Source: CAZMNY01 sp964567745
GTDB lineage: Bacteria > Planctomycetota > Planctomycetia > Pirellulales > Pirellulaceae
Length of the DNA stretch: 64,000 bases
Assembly: GCA_964567745.1 (NCBI GenBank)
Contig: CAZMNY010000014.1
Location: 62,001 to 126,000, forward strand
Reading direction: 5' to 3'
The position numbers and the translations under genes are program-made. Below are positions 26,315 to 34,848 of this stretch, piece by piece (the stretch's first letter is position 1; each line of letters starts with the position of its first letter). A model generated the notes under the pieces. The model had not been told where the DNA came from. It searched no databases and worked only from the letters and a program-made list of their open reading frames with translations.

Positions 26315-26538
26315 GAATTAGCTCTCGTATTTCGCGCGCGTATCGACCTGCCATTTCTATCAAGATCGCCTGACAAAGTCGAATGCAACGATCAATCGAT
26401 GGATGAAACCGTCGCGGCCGTTCGCTGCAGTCTGTTATTCGAGCACGACAGTGATCCGAACCAATCGCGCCTAGCCAACCCTATGTAAGCTGCCTAACCG
26501 ACTGGCGTTTCAAGCTTTAACGGAAGCCGCGCCGCCGG

Positions 26539-27147
26539 CTAGGCATAGATGACCGCCAGGATAATCGTGGCGTTCGATCGTGCCAAGTTTCGAATGGAAT
26601 GCTCGACGTCAGCGCGGTAGCTGGCCGAGTCGCCTCGGGCGAGCGTTTCACTCGTGTCCCCGCTGTCAATTTGAACTCGCCCCTGCTGAACCGTGAGGAA
26701 TTCGCGAGTTCCCTCGAAGTGGGCGGCGCTGTGGAGCGTTCGATTGGGCCGCAGCTTGACCTCGTACATCTCAACGTCCTTCTCCAAATGGAGCGGCGAG
26801 AGAGTGCGGATGTCGCAATCGTCATCGGACCGATAGAGCGAGCTGGGGTCGCCTGCGCGAATCACTTCGATCGGCCGCAGGTGCTCGTCGACCTCAACCA
26901 ATTCGCCAAGCGACATCTCGAACGCCTGCGCGATGCGCAGAGTGACAGCGAGGGTCGGGTTTGCCTGCTCGCGTTCGATCTGGCTGAGCATCGATCGACT
27001 CACGCCGGACGCGTCGGCAAGTTGCTCGAGCGACCAGCCCCATTGAGCTCGCAATTCGCCGATTCGATGGCAGGCTCGCGCGGCGATATCCATCGCCGCA
27101 TCGCGGCGCCCTCCCTTTCCTTTCTGACCTCCTCGTTGTCCCGCCAT
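26539..27147 (-). CDS. XRE-family transcriptional regulator with cupin domain
   Basis: The 202-residue protein has an N-terminal helix-turn-helix (residues ~28-85: RIGELRAQWGWSLEQLADASGVSRSMLSQIEREQANPTLAVTLRIAQAF) and a C-terminal cupin barrel (~115-200: VEMYEVKLRPNRTLHSAAHFEGTREFLTVQQGRVQIDSGDTSETLARGDSASYRADVEHSIRNLA). This two-domain form senses a small ligand and usually represses nearby metabolic genes. GGAAGG lies six bases before ATG 27147. It is transcribed away from tdh-kbl with a 170-base shared upstream region, so it is the obvious candidate regulator of threonine catabolism, with threonine, glycine or 2-amino-3-ketobutyrate as possible ligands. That link is inference. Confidence 0.88.
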   Translation of the reverse strand: MAGQRGGQKGKGGRRDAAMDIAARACHRIGELRAQWGWSLEQLADASGVSRSMLSQIEREQANPTLAVTLRIAQAFEMSLGELVEVDEHLRPIEVIRAGDPSSLYRSDDDCDIRTLSPLHLEKDVEMYEVKLRPNRTLHSAAHFEGTREFLTVQQGRVQIDSGDTSETLARGDSASYRADVEHSIRNLARSNATIILAVIYA

Positions 27148-27317
27148 CTCTCACCTTCCGCCGGCCTCACTGACTGAAGCACCCTCAGCGAATCTGACGT
27201 CCTCCCATATACTGGACGCGGCGTCTTGCAAACAGGATCACAGACGTCTAACATACTGTACCAGCTATCCGTCATAGAGAACACCGACAAAGCGTCAACA
27301 GACCGTGGAGGCGAATC

Positions 27318-28346
27318 ATGAAGGCCCTTGTCAAACAGAAGCCCGAGCCCGGAATCTGGATGGACGAAGTCGGAAAGCCTTCACCGGGCCGAAACGACGT
27401 GCTGATCAAAGTTCACAAGACGGGAATCTGCGGCACCGATGTCCATATCTATAAGTGGGACGAGTGGGCCGCGAAGACGGTTCCAACTCCGATGATTGTG
27501 GGACATGAGTTTGTCGGGGAAATCGTCGAGGTTGGCGACAATGTCACCGACTTCTTTCCCGGCGAAATTGTCAGCGGCGAAGGCCACGTGGTTTGCGGGC
27601 GCTGCCGAAACTGTTTGGCCGGCAGGCGTCACCTTTGCGCCGACACGCAAGGGATTGGCGTCAACAGGCCAGGCGCCTTCGCAAACTATATCTCGCTGCC
27701 GATGACGAATGTCTGGCACCATGCCGACGACATCGACCAGGACGTCGCCTCGATTTTTGACCCCTTCGGCAATGCCGTGCACACAGCGCTCTCATTTCCC
27801 GTGCTCGGCGAGGACGTCTTGATTACGGGTGCCGGCCCGATTGGAATCATGGCGGCCGCGATCGTGAAACATGCGGGAGCTCGATTTGTCGTCATTACCG
27901 ACGTCAATCCATACCGATTGGACTTGGCCCGAAAGATGGGTGCCACCTTGGCGCTCGACGTTCGCACCCAATCGATCGCGGATGCTCAGAAGGAACTGGG
28001 AATGGCCGAGGGATTCGACGTCGGCCTGGAAATGTCCGGCAACCCTTCCGCCTTCCGGGACATGCTTGGCAATGTGTGCCACGGCGGTAAAATCGCCATG
28101 CTGGGAATTCCTTCCGAGGAGATCGCCATCGATTGGAATACCGTTGTCTTCAACATGCTGACGATCAAAGGGATCTATGGTCGTGAAATGTACGAGACGT
28201 GGTACAAGATGACAGTGATGCTGCAAAGCGGACTGAATATTGAACCGATCATTACGCATCGGCTTCACTACACCGATTTCCAAGAGGGTTTTGAAATCAT
28301 GCTCTCCGGAGAATCGGGCAAGGTTGTTTTGGACTGGAGTGAGTAG
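27318..28346 (+). CDS. tdh: L-threonine 3-dehydrogenase
   Basis: The 342-residue zinc-dependent medium-chain dehydrogenase matches Tdh closely in length and motifs: KTGICGTDVHIYKWDEWA (catalytic cysteine and the Tdh-specific DVHIYKWDEW), GHEFVGEIVEVG, structural-zinc cysteines in CGRCRNCLAGRRHLC, ITGAGPIGIMAAAI for NAD binding, and GIYGREMYETWYKM near the end. It oxidises L-threonine to 2-amino-3-ketobutyrate with NAD+. A strong GGAGG precedes ATG 27318. kbl follows 89 bases later, and the divergent XRE-cupin regulator probably controls both. Confidence 0.95.
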   Translation: MKALVKQKPEPGIWMDEVGKPSPGRNDVLIKVHKTGICGTDVHIYKWDEWAAKTVPTPMIVGHEFVGEIVEVGDNVTDFFPGEIVSGEGHVVCGRCRNCLAGRRHLCADTQGIGVNRPGAFANYISLPMTNVWHHADDIDQDVASIFDPFGNAVHTALSFPVLGEDVLITGAGPIGIMAAAIVKHAGARFVVITDVNPYRLDLARKMGATLALDVRTQSIADAQKELGMAEGFDVGLEMSGNPSAFRDMLGNVCHGGKIAMLGIPSEEIAIDWNTVVFNMLTIKGIYGREMYETWYKMTVMLQSGLNIEPIITHRLHYTDFQEGFEIMLSGESGKVVLDWSE

Positions 28347-28435
28347 TTGCGATTGATTCGGGCTTCCTTGAATGCTCGGGCGGTCATCAGGCGGAAACCG
28401 AACTTTTTGTTGTGTATCGAATTGGGAGAACGGAA

Positions 28436-29614
28436 ATGTACGGAGCTCTGCAGGAACATCTGCAAGACCAACTCAATCAGGTTCGGGACGCTGGCTTGGA
28501 AAAGCGAGAGCGTATCATCATCACTCCGCAAGACGCCCGGATTCAAGTTGAGGACGGATCGACGGTCTTGAATCTGTGCGCTAACAACTACCTTGGCCTC
28601 GCCGAACATCCGACGGTCATCGAGACCGCCAAGGAGGCGCTCGACCGATGGGGATACGGACTGGCCTCGGTGCGTTTCATCTGCGGCACTCAGGCGATCC
28701 ACAAAGAATTGGAGAACGCGCTGTCGGTCTTCTTGGGCACGGAGGACACGATCCTCTACTCGTCTTGCTTCGACGCCAATGGCGGGCTGTTCGAAACCAT
28801 CTTGGGCGAAGAGGACGCGGTCATTTCCGATCAACTCAATCATGCGAGCATCATCGACGGTGTAAGACTCTGCAAGGCTCAGCGATTTCGCTATCAAAAC
28901 AACGACATGGCGGATCTGAAACGTTGCCTCAAGGAATCGGCTTCCGCGCGATTTCGGCTTATCGCGACCGATGGCATTTTCTCGATGGACGGTTACATTG
29001 CCAACTTGCCGGACATTTGCGATTTGGCGGACAAGTACAATGCGCTCGTCATGGTCGATGATTCTCACTCGGTCGGTTTTATGGGCGAGCGAGGCCGAGG
29101 CACCCATGAGCACCACAACGTGATGGAACGGGTCGACATTCTGACGGGTACGTTGGGCAAAGCATTGGGCGGCGCCAGCGGCGGCTACACAAGCGGTCGT
29201 CAAGAGATCATCGATTGGCTGCGGCAACGCTCGCGTCCTTATCTATTTTCGAATTCGCTCGCCCCGGTCATCGCGGCATCGTCGGTGCGCGCTTTGCAAT
29301 TGCTTACCGAGTCGACCGAGTTGCGTGATCGTCTTGAATCGAACACAATCTACTTCCGTTCGGAAATGACCGAGCGAGGCTTCGACATGTTGCCGGGCGA
29401 GCACCCGATCGCTCCCATCATGTACGGCGATGCCGCCCTGGCTTCGAGAACAGCCGATGCGATGTTGCGTGAAGGCGTTTACGTGATCGGCTTTTCCTTC
29501 CCCGTAGTCCCGAAAGGCGCGGCGAGAATTCGCACACAGATCTCCGCCGCCCATTCACGAGAGGATCTCGATCAGGCAATTCAGGCATTCGAAAAAGTTC
29601 GCGCCGCAGGTTGA
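28436..29614 (+). CDS. kbl: 2-amino-3-ketobutyrate CoA ligase (glycine C-acetyltransferase)
   Basis: The 392-residue PLP enzyme of the alpha-oxoamine synthase family begins MYGALQEHLQDQLNQVRDAGLEKRERII, carries NLCANNYLGLAEHP, SVRFICGTQAIHKELE and FDANGGLFETILGEEDAVISDQLNHASIIDG, and the Schiff-base lysine in GTLGKALGGASGG. It cleaves 2-amino-3-ketobutyrate with CoA to glycine and acetyl-CoA, the second step after Tdh. GGGAG lies upstream of ATG 28436; the ORF start at 28412 would add eight residues. The length and motifs are those of Kbl rather than of 7-keto-8-aminopelargonate synthase, and the operon context confirms it. Confidence 0.95.
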   Translation: MYGALQEHLQDQLNQVRDAGLEKRERIIITPQDARIQVEDGSTVLNLCANNYLGLAEHPTVIETAKEALDRWGYGLASVRFICGTQAIHKELENALSVFLGTEDTILYSSCFDANGGLFETILGEEDAVISDQLNHASIIDGVRLCKAQRFRYQNNDMADLKRCLKESASARFRLIATDGIFSMDGYIANLPDICDLADKYNALVMVDDSHSVGFMGERGRGTHEHHNVMERVDILTGTLGKALGGASGGYTSGRQEIIDWLRQRSRPYLFSNSLAPVIAASSVRALQLLTESTELRDRLESNTIYFRSEMTERGFDMLPGEHPIAPIMYGDAALASRTADAMLREGVYVIGFSFPVVPKGAARIRTQISAAHSREDLDQAIQAFEKVRAAG

Positions 29615-29671
29615 ATCGAAAAATCGTAGAGAAATCGAGCTTGCGTCGCTCCGCCGCAATCGACGCCGGAC

Positions 29672-29677
29672 TATAAT
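29672..29677 (+). promoter_or_regulatory. Possible -10 element upstream of the ABC transporter genes
   Basis: A perfect TATAAT lies in the 247-base gap between kbl and the ABC transporter ATPase gene. No -35 element could be recognised at 16-18 bases upstream, so it is only a weak promoter candidate. Confidence 0.3.
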
Positions 29678-29861
29678 GCCGACTCAGAATCTGGCCGGTC
29701 AAACTCACTTCACATTCAAATTCGACTGAACCAAAAATCGGTCGTCGGGCCGTGAACCGTCGAATCGCTCGGTACGTATTCACGCGAGAAAAACACGTCT
29801 TTGCTGCCTGCAGCTCTTCGAGTTGCGTACTCACCGTGTCACCGTTCCTTCTTACGGCGTA

Positions 29862-30647
29862 ATGGCTCCCATGATCTCCGTCGTCGATCTGAAAAAACGG
29901 TTTATTCGCGACGGGGTCCCGTTGCGAGCTGTCGACGGCGTATCGTTTCAAGTCGTGCCTGGTGAGGTCTATGGGCTTTTGGGGCCGAACGGAGCTGGCA
30001 AGACGACCACGCTGCGAATGATTCTCGGTTTGCTCAAACCGGACAGCGGCTACGCGGAAGTTGCCGGCTTCCGCTCGTCGACTTCTTCCGACGAAGTCAA
30101 AGCGAGAATCGGTTTTGTCTCGGCCGGCGCAGGACTTTATCAGTGGCTGAGTGTTCGCGAATTGCTGCTGTTCTTTGCGGACGCGTATGGCATCGACAAC
30201 GAGGCAGCTGAGCTCCAACTGGAAAGGCTCAGTCGCGTGCTCGACTTGACTCGATTCGTGGATCAGCGTTGCGCCACGCTGAGCACGGGGCAAAAACAAC
30301 GCGTCGTGTTGGCTCGCGCGCTGATTCACAATCCGCCAATCATGCTTCTCGACGAGCCGACTCGCGGGCTGGACGTGGTCGGGAGCCAAGTCATTTTTGC
30401 CTATATCCGGCACCTGCGCGAAGAAGGCAAAGCAGTCATTATCTGCACCCATCGATTAGAGCAGGCCGAAAGTGTCTGTGACCGATTCGGAATGATGCTC
30501 GGCGGCAAACTGGTCTCCGAGGGATCGTTGGCTGAGCTCCAGGCGAGGACGAATCAAACGAATTTGGTCGAGATGTTTTTGCAGTTGCTCGACCTGACCG
30601 GCGCCGCCGCTGCCGCAGCCGAATTGATGGAGCATGACGGTCAATGA
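29862..30647 (+). CDS. ABC transporter ATP-binding protein, NatA-like
   Basis: The 261-residue ATPase has Walker A GPNGAGKTTTLRMILGLL, a Q-loop region, the signature LSTGQKQRVVLARALIH, Walker B IMLLDEPTRGLD and the switch histidine in IICTHRLEQAE. The start is set at ATG 29862 (MAPMISVVDLKKRF); ATG 29871 is equally possible, and the ORF start at 29823 adds 13 unlikely residues. Its stop overlaps the start of the permease gene by four bases, so the two form one transporter. The closest functional type is the NatAB exporter group (sodium or drug efflux), but the substrate cannot be read from the sequence. Confidence 0.9.
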   Translation: MAPMISVVDLKKRFIRDGVPLRAVDGVSFQVVPGEVYGLLGPNGAGKTTTLRMILGLLKPDSGYAEVAGFRSSTSSDEVKARIGFVSAGAGLYQWLSVRELLLFFADAYGIDNEAAELQLERLSRVLDLTRFVDQRCATLSTGQKQRVVLARALIHNPPIMLLDEPTRGLDVVGSQVIFAYIRHLREEGKAVIICTHRLEQAESVCDRFGMMLGGKLVSEGSLAELQARTNQTNLVEMFLQLLDLTGAAAAAAELMEHDGQ

Positions 30648-32920
30648 CGACTCCGGATCCAACGATCGATCGCCGGCTAACCGCCCAGCGATTGAAGCGC
30701 TTGACGATCAAAGAGATGCGCGAAATCTTGCGCGATCGCCGGACGATCATTACGTTGATCCTGATGCCGCTGCTCGTCTACCCGATGCTCAGCCTTGTGT
30801 TCAATCGATTCCTGCTGACGGCGATGCCCAATGCGGCCAATGTTGAGCTGGTTGTCGCTGTCAACCCACCTTACCAACCCATCCTGAAACAGATTCTGGA
30901 TCGCGGCGGGGATCTCTTGCCCGACCCATTGCCAGACTCGGGCGAATCAACTTCGCCGGACGGAACTTCGCCGGACGGAACTCCGCCAGCGGAACGTGAG
31001 CCACAGCCGACGCTGCGGATCATCGCGGCGGATGACGTGGCCAATGCGGTGCGTGAACTGAAGGTCGATGTCGGCGTCGTGATTGCGCCGCGAACAAGGG
31101 CAGCCGATGGTCGCGAGTCGGTCGACCCGAGATTTCAAGGCATGACATTGGAAGTTTTGTATCGAGCCGATTCGGCGCTCAGTCGCACGACTCAGCGTTA
31201 CGTTGAGGACCGATTGACTGCGTACAACGAGGCCTATTACCAAGGACTTGTTGAACGACTTGCGGGCCGGCAAAGACAAGCGCCAAAGCCACCCGCCGAG
31301 TTTCGCAGACGCGCGATTGAGATTGCCAAGGGGCAAGGGATGTCGCTCGCCACCGTGGCCCCGCTGATACTGATACTGATGACGATCACCGGCGCCGTTT
31401 ATCCGGCCATCGACTTGACCGCAGGCGAACGAGAACGGGGCACGTTGGAGACATTAATCGCGGCCCCGGTGCCTCGAATGGGGCTGCTATTCGCCAAGTA
31501 CACGGCCGTGTTATCGGTCGCGCTGATGACGGCAACGATCAATCTCGTCGCCATGACGACCACGGTGTTGGTATCGGGTTTGGGTGAGCAGATATTCGGT
31601 TCTGGCGGCTTGTCGCCGCTGTTGTTCTTCGAGGTGTTCGCCCTGCTCGCTTTGTTCGCGGCCTTCTTCTCCGCCGTGTTGCTGACGCTGACGAGCATGG
31701 CCAAGAGCTTCAAAGAAGCGCAGGCCTACCTGGTTCCGTTGATGTTGATATCACTGGCGCCAGGCATCCTCGGCGTCATGCCCGGCTTAGAGCTGAACGC
31801 CATCCTCGCGATCACTCCGCTCGTCAACATCGTGCTGGTGACACGAGACTTACTTAACGGCCAAGTCGATTTGGCGCTTGCGGCTGTCGCCATTAGCGCC
31901 ACGCTACTCTACACGGCGGCGGCGATTGCATTTGCGGCCAACGTGTTCGGAGGAGACGCGGTTTTGTACGGCGCCCAGGGAAGCTGGCGAGACACATTTC
32001 GTCGACCGAGTTCCGACTCGCCGGACCCAACGAATGAATTGAACGAGCGCGCGCGTGTCGCTCAACTTTCAACAGCAACGCTTTGCCTGGCCATCATCTT
32101 TCCGCTCTTCTACTTGATCGTGGGCCTGCTGTCTCGCCTCCCAGGCAACGACATGTCGGCCAAAATCCTGTTGGCTGGTCTTGCGACGCCGCTGCTGTTT
32201 GGCGTGATACCATTTGCCCTGGCTTGGTGGAACCGTGTGTCGTTCAAGAGCGGATTCGCACTCGGTCGGCCTCAACTGTTGGCTCTGCTTCCCGCGTTCG
32301 CGTTTGGCGTTGCCATGTGGCCGCTGGCCCACGAGATTGTTTTGATTGCCGAGGCGGTTGGCATTGGCACCATTGACGCCAAACAGTTCGAGGGAATCGA
32401 GTCGATGCTCGAAGCTTGGCGGCTCTTGCCAATTTGGGCTATTCTTCTTGCGTTGGCTGCCGGACCGGCCGTTTTCGAAGAGTTGTTCTTTCGAGGAATG
32501 TTGTTTGGGGCGTTGCAGCGCAGTTTCTCAGCCTGGAAGACGATCGCGATAAGCGCCGTTCTATTTGGCGTTTTTCACGTGGTTGCCGGGAACGTGCTGG
32601 CCGTCGAAAGACTACTTCCCAGCGCGTTTATCGGACTATTTCTCGGTTGGCTGAGATATCGTAGCGGCAGCGTGTGGCCTTCGATTTTGGCTCACTTGAT
32701 CCATAATGGCTTGCTCCTTTCGGTCGCCTATTACCGTGATGAATTAAAGGCGAGCGGATGGGACATGGCCACTGAGTCGCACCTCCCATTACACTGGCTC
32801 GCTGCAGCGGGAACGACTTGCGCTGTCGGCCTCGTTTTGGCTTGGCCGCTACGTTCGAAGAGAATCCCGCAAGATCCGAAGGAAGCTCAGGTCCCGGAAG
32901 ACAACGGCGTCGCGTCCTAA
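30644..32920 (+). CDS. ABC transporter permease fused to a CPBP intramembrane protease
   Basis: The 758-residue protein joins two membrane modules. Residues ~1-450 are an ABC-2 type permease: KEMREILRDRRTIITLILMPLLVYPML, a large external loop, and TAGERERGTLETLIAAPVPR before a group of membrane segments, as in NatB. Residues ~470-735 hold a CPBP (Abi/CAAX-protease-like) domain with AVFEELFFRGMLFG (E612, E613, R617), AVLFGVFHVV and ILAHLIHNGLL, the three catalytic motifs. The fusion is known in planctomycetes as far as I recall. The gene overlaps the ATPase gene by four bases (ATGA). A 15-bp tandem repeat at 30950-30987 encodes TSPDGTSPDGTPP in the loop. Confidence 0.87.
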   Translation: MTTPDPTIDRRLTAQRLKRLTIKEMREILRDRRTIITLILMPLLVYPMLSLVFNRFLLTAMPNAANVELVVAVNPPYQPILKQILDRGGDLLPDPLPDSGESTSPDGTSPDGTPPAEREPQPTLRIIAADDVANAVRELKVDVGVVIAPRTRAADGRESVDPRFQGMTLEVLYRADSALSRTTQRYVEDRLTAYNEAYYQGLVERLAGRQRQAPKPPAEFRRRAIEIAKGQGMSLATVAPLILILMTITGAVYPAIDLTAGERERGTLETLIAAPVPRMGLLFAKYTAVLSVALMTATINLVAMTTTVLVSGLGEQIFGSGGLSPLLFFEVFALLALFAAFFSAVLLTLTSMAKSFKEAQAYLVPLMLISLAPGILGVMPGLELNAILAITPLVNIVLVTRDLLNGQVDLALAAVAISATLLYTAAAIAFAANVFGGDAVLYGAQGSWRDTFRRPSSDSPDPTNELNERARVAQLSTATLCLAIIFPLFYLIVGLLSRLPGNDMSAKILLAGLATPLLFGVIPFALAWWNRVSFKSGFALGRPQLLALLPAFAFGVAMWPLAHEIVLIAEAVGIGTIDAKQFEGIESMLEAWRLLPIWAILLALAAGPAVFEELFFRGMLFGALQRSFSAWKTIAISAVLFGVFHVVAGNVLAVERLLPSAFIGLFLGWLRYRSGSVWPSILAHLIHNGLLLSVAYYRDELKASGWDMATESHLPLHWLAAAGTTCAVGLVLAWPLRSKRIPQDPKEAQVPEDNGVAS
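30950..30987 (+). repeat. 15-bp tandem repeat inside the ABC permease gene
   Basis: ACTTCGCCGGACGGA occurs exactly at 30950-30964 and 30965-30979, then a partial degenerate copy follows. It encodes TSPDG repeats in an external loop and keeps the frame on slippage. Confidence 0.75.
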
Positions 32921-32955
32921 GATTCGCTGCCGACGTGAAACATGAGTGACAACGA

Positions 32956-34239
32956 ATGACAAAGCGGCGCCGTTGGCGAATCAATCCGGCTCAGGCTTGC
33001 TATCTGGCCGTCGCGGTGCTTTTCTTGCTTTATGCCTTCGGTATGCCGGCGCTCGAGCAATCGCTTTGGCCTCACGATGAGTCAGCCAGTTTTTCAACGC
33101 CTGGCCTGAGCATGCTTGAGACGATGCGAAGTCGCTCGGTGATTACGTTCTTTGTTTGTTGGATCTTTTTCGTCGGTTCCGCCTTTGGCAGTTTCCTGAA
33201 CGTCATTGCGTTTCGCATGCCGCGTGGCGAGTCGATCGTCTCCAGCGCATCGCGCTGTCCATACTGTGAAACGCCGATTCAAGCTCGCGACAATATTCCC
33301 GTGTTCGGTTGGCTCGGCCTCCGCGGTCGATGTCGCGCCTGCCATCTGCCTATCGCAACGCGGTATCCAAAAGTGGAAGCGGCCGTGGGCTTTATCGTGC
33401 TCTGGCTAGCGTGTGTGGAATTGTTGAGCGGCGGCGCCAACCTGCCAGGCGCGCAGCCTCATCGACAATCGGGCATTGCTTTCACGATCTTCACGCCGGA
33501 CTGGAAGTTGATCTCGCTCACATTGATGCACGTCGTCATGCTGTGCATGCTTGTCGTGTGGCGACTCATGGAGATTGACCGATCGTCAACTCCTCACCGT
33601 TTCATCGGCTTTGGCCTGTTTGTGGGAGTCGGCGCTTCGTTGATCGATTCGAGTTTCCATCCTCAACCTTGGCTGGCTTCCGCCCCCAACTGGATTGCGG
33701 GAATCCATCCAGTCATCTTGCGTATGGCGACGCCTATCGCCGGCGCCGTTGCAGGAGCGGCGTTGGGCCCGCTGCTGTTTCCCAAACGCGCAAGCTCAAT
33801 GGATCGCACCGCCATCATGGGAGCGTTTAGCACGATCGGCACCATCTTGGGTTGGCAGGCCTGTCTTTCGATCGCCACAATATCGGCTATCGGATTGGCT
33901 GCGTTGAAGTTGGCTGACCGGTTGAGCCCGAGACGGTTTCCCGTGTTTCTTTGCGCCGTGCTGATTCACATTTCGTTTTGGAAAGTCTTGGCTGAAAGCC
34001 AATGGTGGCCGGGCGGCCAAGGCACATTTTGGGGATTTGTGTTCGCGGCGAGTATACTCGTCGGACAACGATTGGTTACGGTCGATGATCGTGAAGCACA
34101 ATCCGAGCCAGGCGACTCCAATTGCTCCGCCTTGTCCGAGTCGGAAACTCGAGAACTAGAAGTTGACGTCGATGCTGAGGAACACGAGTCGCGGATGACG
34201 TCGTCCGATCCGCCGCCTCAGGACTCATCATCACAGTGA
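32956..34239 (+). CDS. Prepilin peptidase-like membrane protein (A24 family), catalysis doubtful
   Basis: The 427-residue protein has the N-terminal region of PilD/GspO: GSAFGSFLNVIAFRMPRGESIVSSASRCPYCETPIQARDNIPVFGWLGLRGRCRACHLPIATRYPKVEA, with both CXXC pairs of the DiS_P_DiS domain. Several membrane segments follow. A24 peptidases need two aspartates. MEIDRSSTPHRF could supply the first, but I find no GXGD in the following helices, where AVAGAALGPLLFPKRA and TIGTILGWQA occur instead. The enzyme may therefore lack prepilin cleavage, or be a divergent relative. The last ~50 residues are an acidic hydrophilic tail. It is followed after ten bases by the HhH protein gene. Confidence 0.8.
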   Translation: MTKRRRWRINPAQACYLAVAVLFLLYAFGMPALEQSLWPHDESASFSTPGLSMLETMRSRSVITFFVCWIFFVGSAFGSFLNVIAFRMPRGESIVSSASRCPYCETPIQARDNIPVFGWLGLRGRCRACHLPIATRYPKVEAAVGFIVLWLACVELLSGGANLPGAQPHRQSGIAFTIFTPDWKLISLTLMHVVMLCMLVVWRLMEIDRSSTPHRFIGFGLFVGVGASLIDSSFHPQPWLASAPNWIAGIHPVILRMATPIAGAVAGAALGPLLFPKRASSMDRTAIMGAFSTIGTILGWQACLSIATISAIGLAALKLADRLSPRRFPVFLCAVLIHISFWKVLAESQWWPGGQGTFWGFVFAASILVGQRLVTVDDREAQSEPGDSNCSALSESETRELEVDVDAEEHESRMTSSDPPPQDSSSQ

Positions 34240-34248
34240 GAAAAGCTG

Positions 34249-34680
34249 ATGGCCAAATCGCCCAAGTTGGAGTTGACCGATTCGGAACGCCTTTCGCTTA
34301 GGCAAGCCAAGATATTTCTGCGAGACATCGCGGCGCAAGACGCCAAAAAACTCGCGTCAGCGACAGGCTTGGATATCAACCGATGCCGTGAACTGATCGT
34401 ATTGGCGGAATTTCAAACGCTCGACTCAGTAGGCCTTGCGGTCGCTCGCTGCTTCATCTTGCTCGGATTTCACAGTTTGAAGGAGCTCAAGAAGGGCGAT
34501 CCCGTCGAGATGTGCGAACGTCTCGAGCAGAGTTGGGACGATCGCGTCGACCCGTGCGTCGAGGATACGTTCCGTTGCGCCATCGCTCAGGTGCTAGACC
34601 CCAAACTGCCCTCGAAATTTCGAAACTGGTGGGCTTGGATGCCGTATCGAGGCGAATCGACGGTTGCTGTTTCGAAGTAA
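34249..34680 (+). CDS. Helix-hairpin-helix protein, Cdd1-like (pathogenicity locus family)
   Basis: The 143-residue protein has the order of the Cdd1/pathogenicity-locus family: LDINRCRELIVLAEFQTLDSVGLAVARCFILLGFHSLKELKKGDPVEMCERLEQ, in which the hairpin SVGLAVARCFILLG resembles a helix-hairpin-helix DNA-binding element, then RVDPCVEDTFRCAIAQV, which normally follows at the end of that family. Role in the cell is not known; DNA binding is inferred from the hairpin. It starts ten bases after the prepilin peptidase-like gene, so the two may be co-transcribed. The family recognition is from memory. Confidence 0.7.
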   Translation: MAKSPKLELTDSERLSLRQAKIFLRDIAAQDAKKLASATGLDINRCRELIVLAEFQTLDSVGLAVARCFILLGFHSLKELKKGDPVEMCERLEQSWDDRVDPCVEDTFRCAIAQVLDPKLPSKFRNWWAWMPYRGESTVAVSK

Positions 34681-34848
34681 CTCTCGTTGCTCGGTTCCTC
34701 GTCGTAGCTATAGAAACCCCAGTTACAACCGGCCTGAGTAACAACGATTGAGCGCGGGGACTTCAATTTGCTAAAGTGAGAAGCGACGGTGATGGTCGTC
34801 GGGTTCGCTTTCTTTACGCTGCGTAAAACGCTCGAAGGGACAACTACG

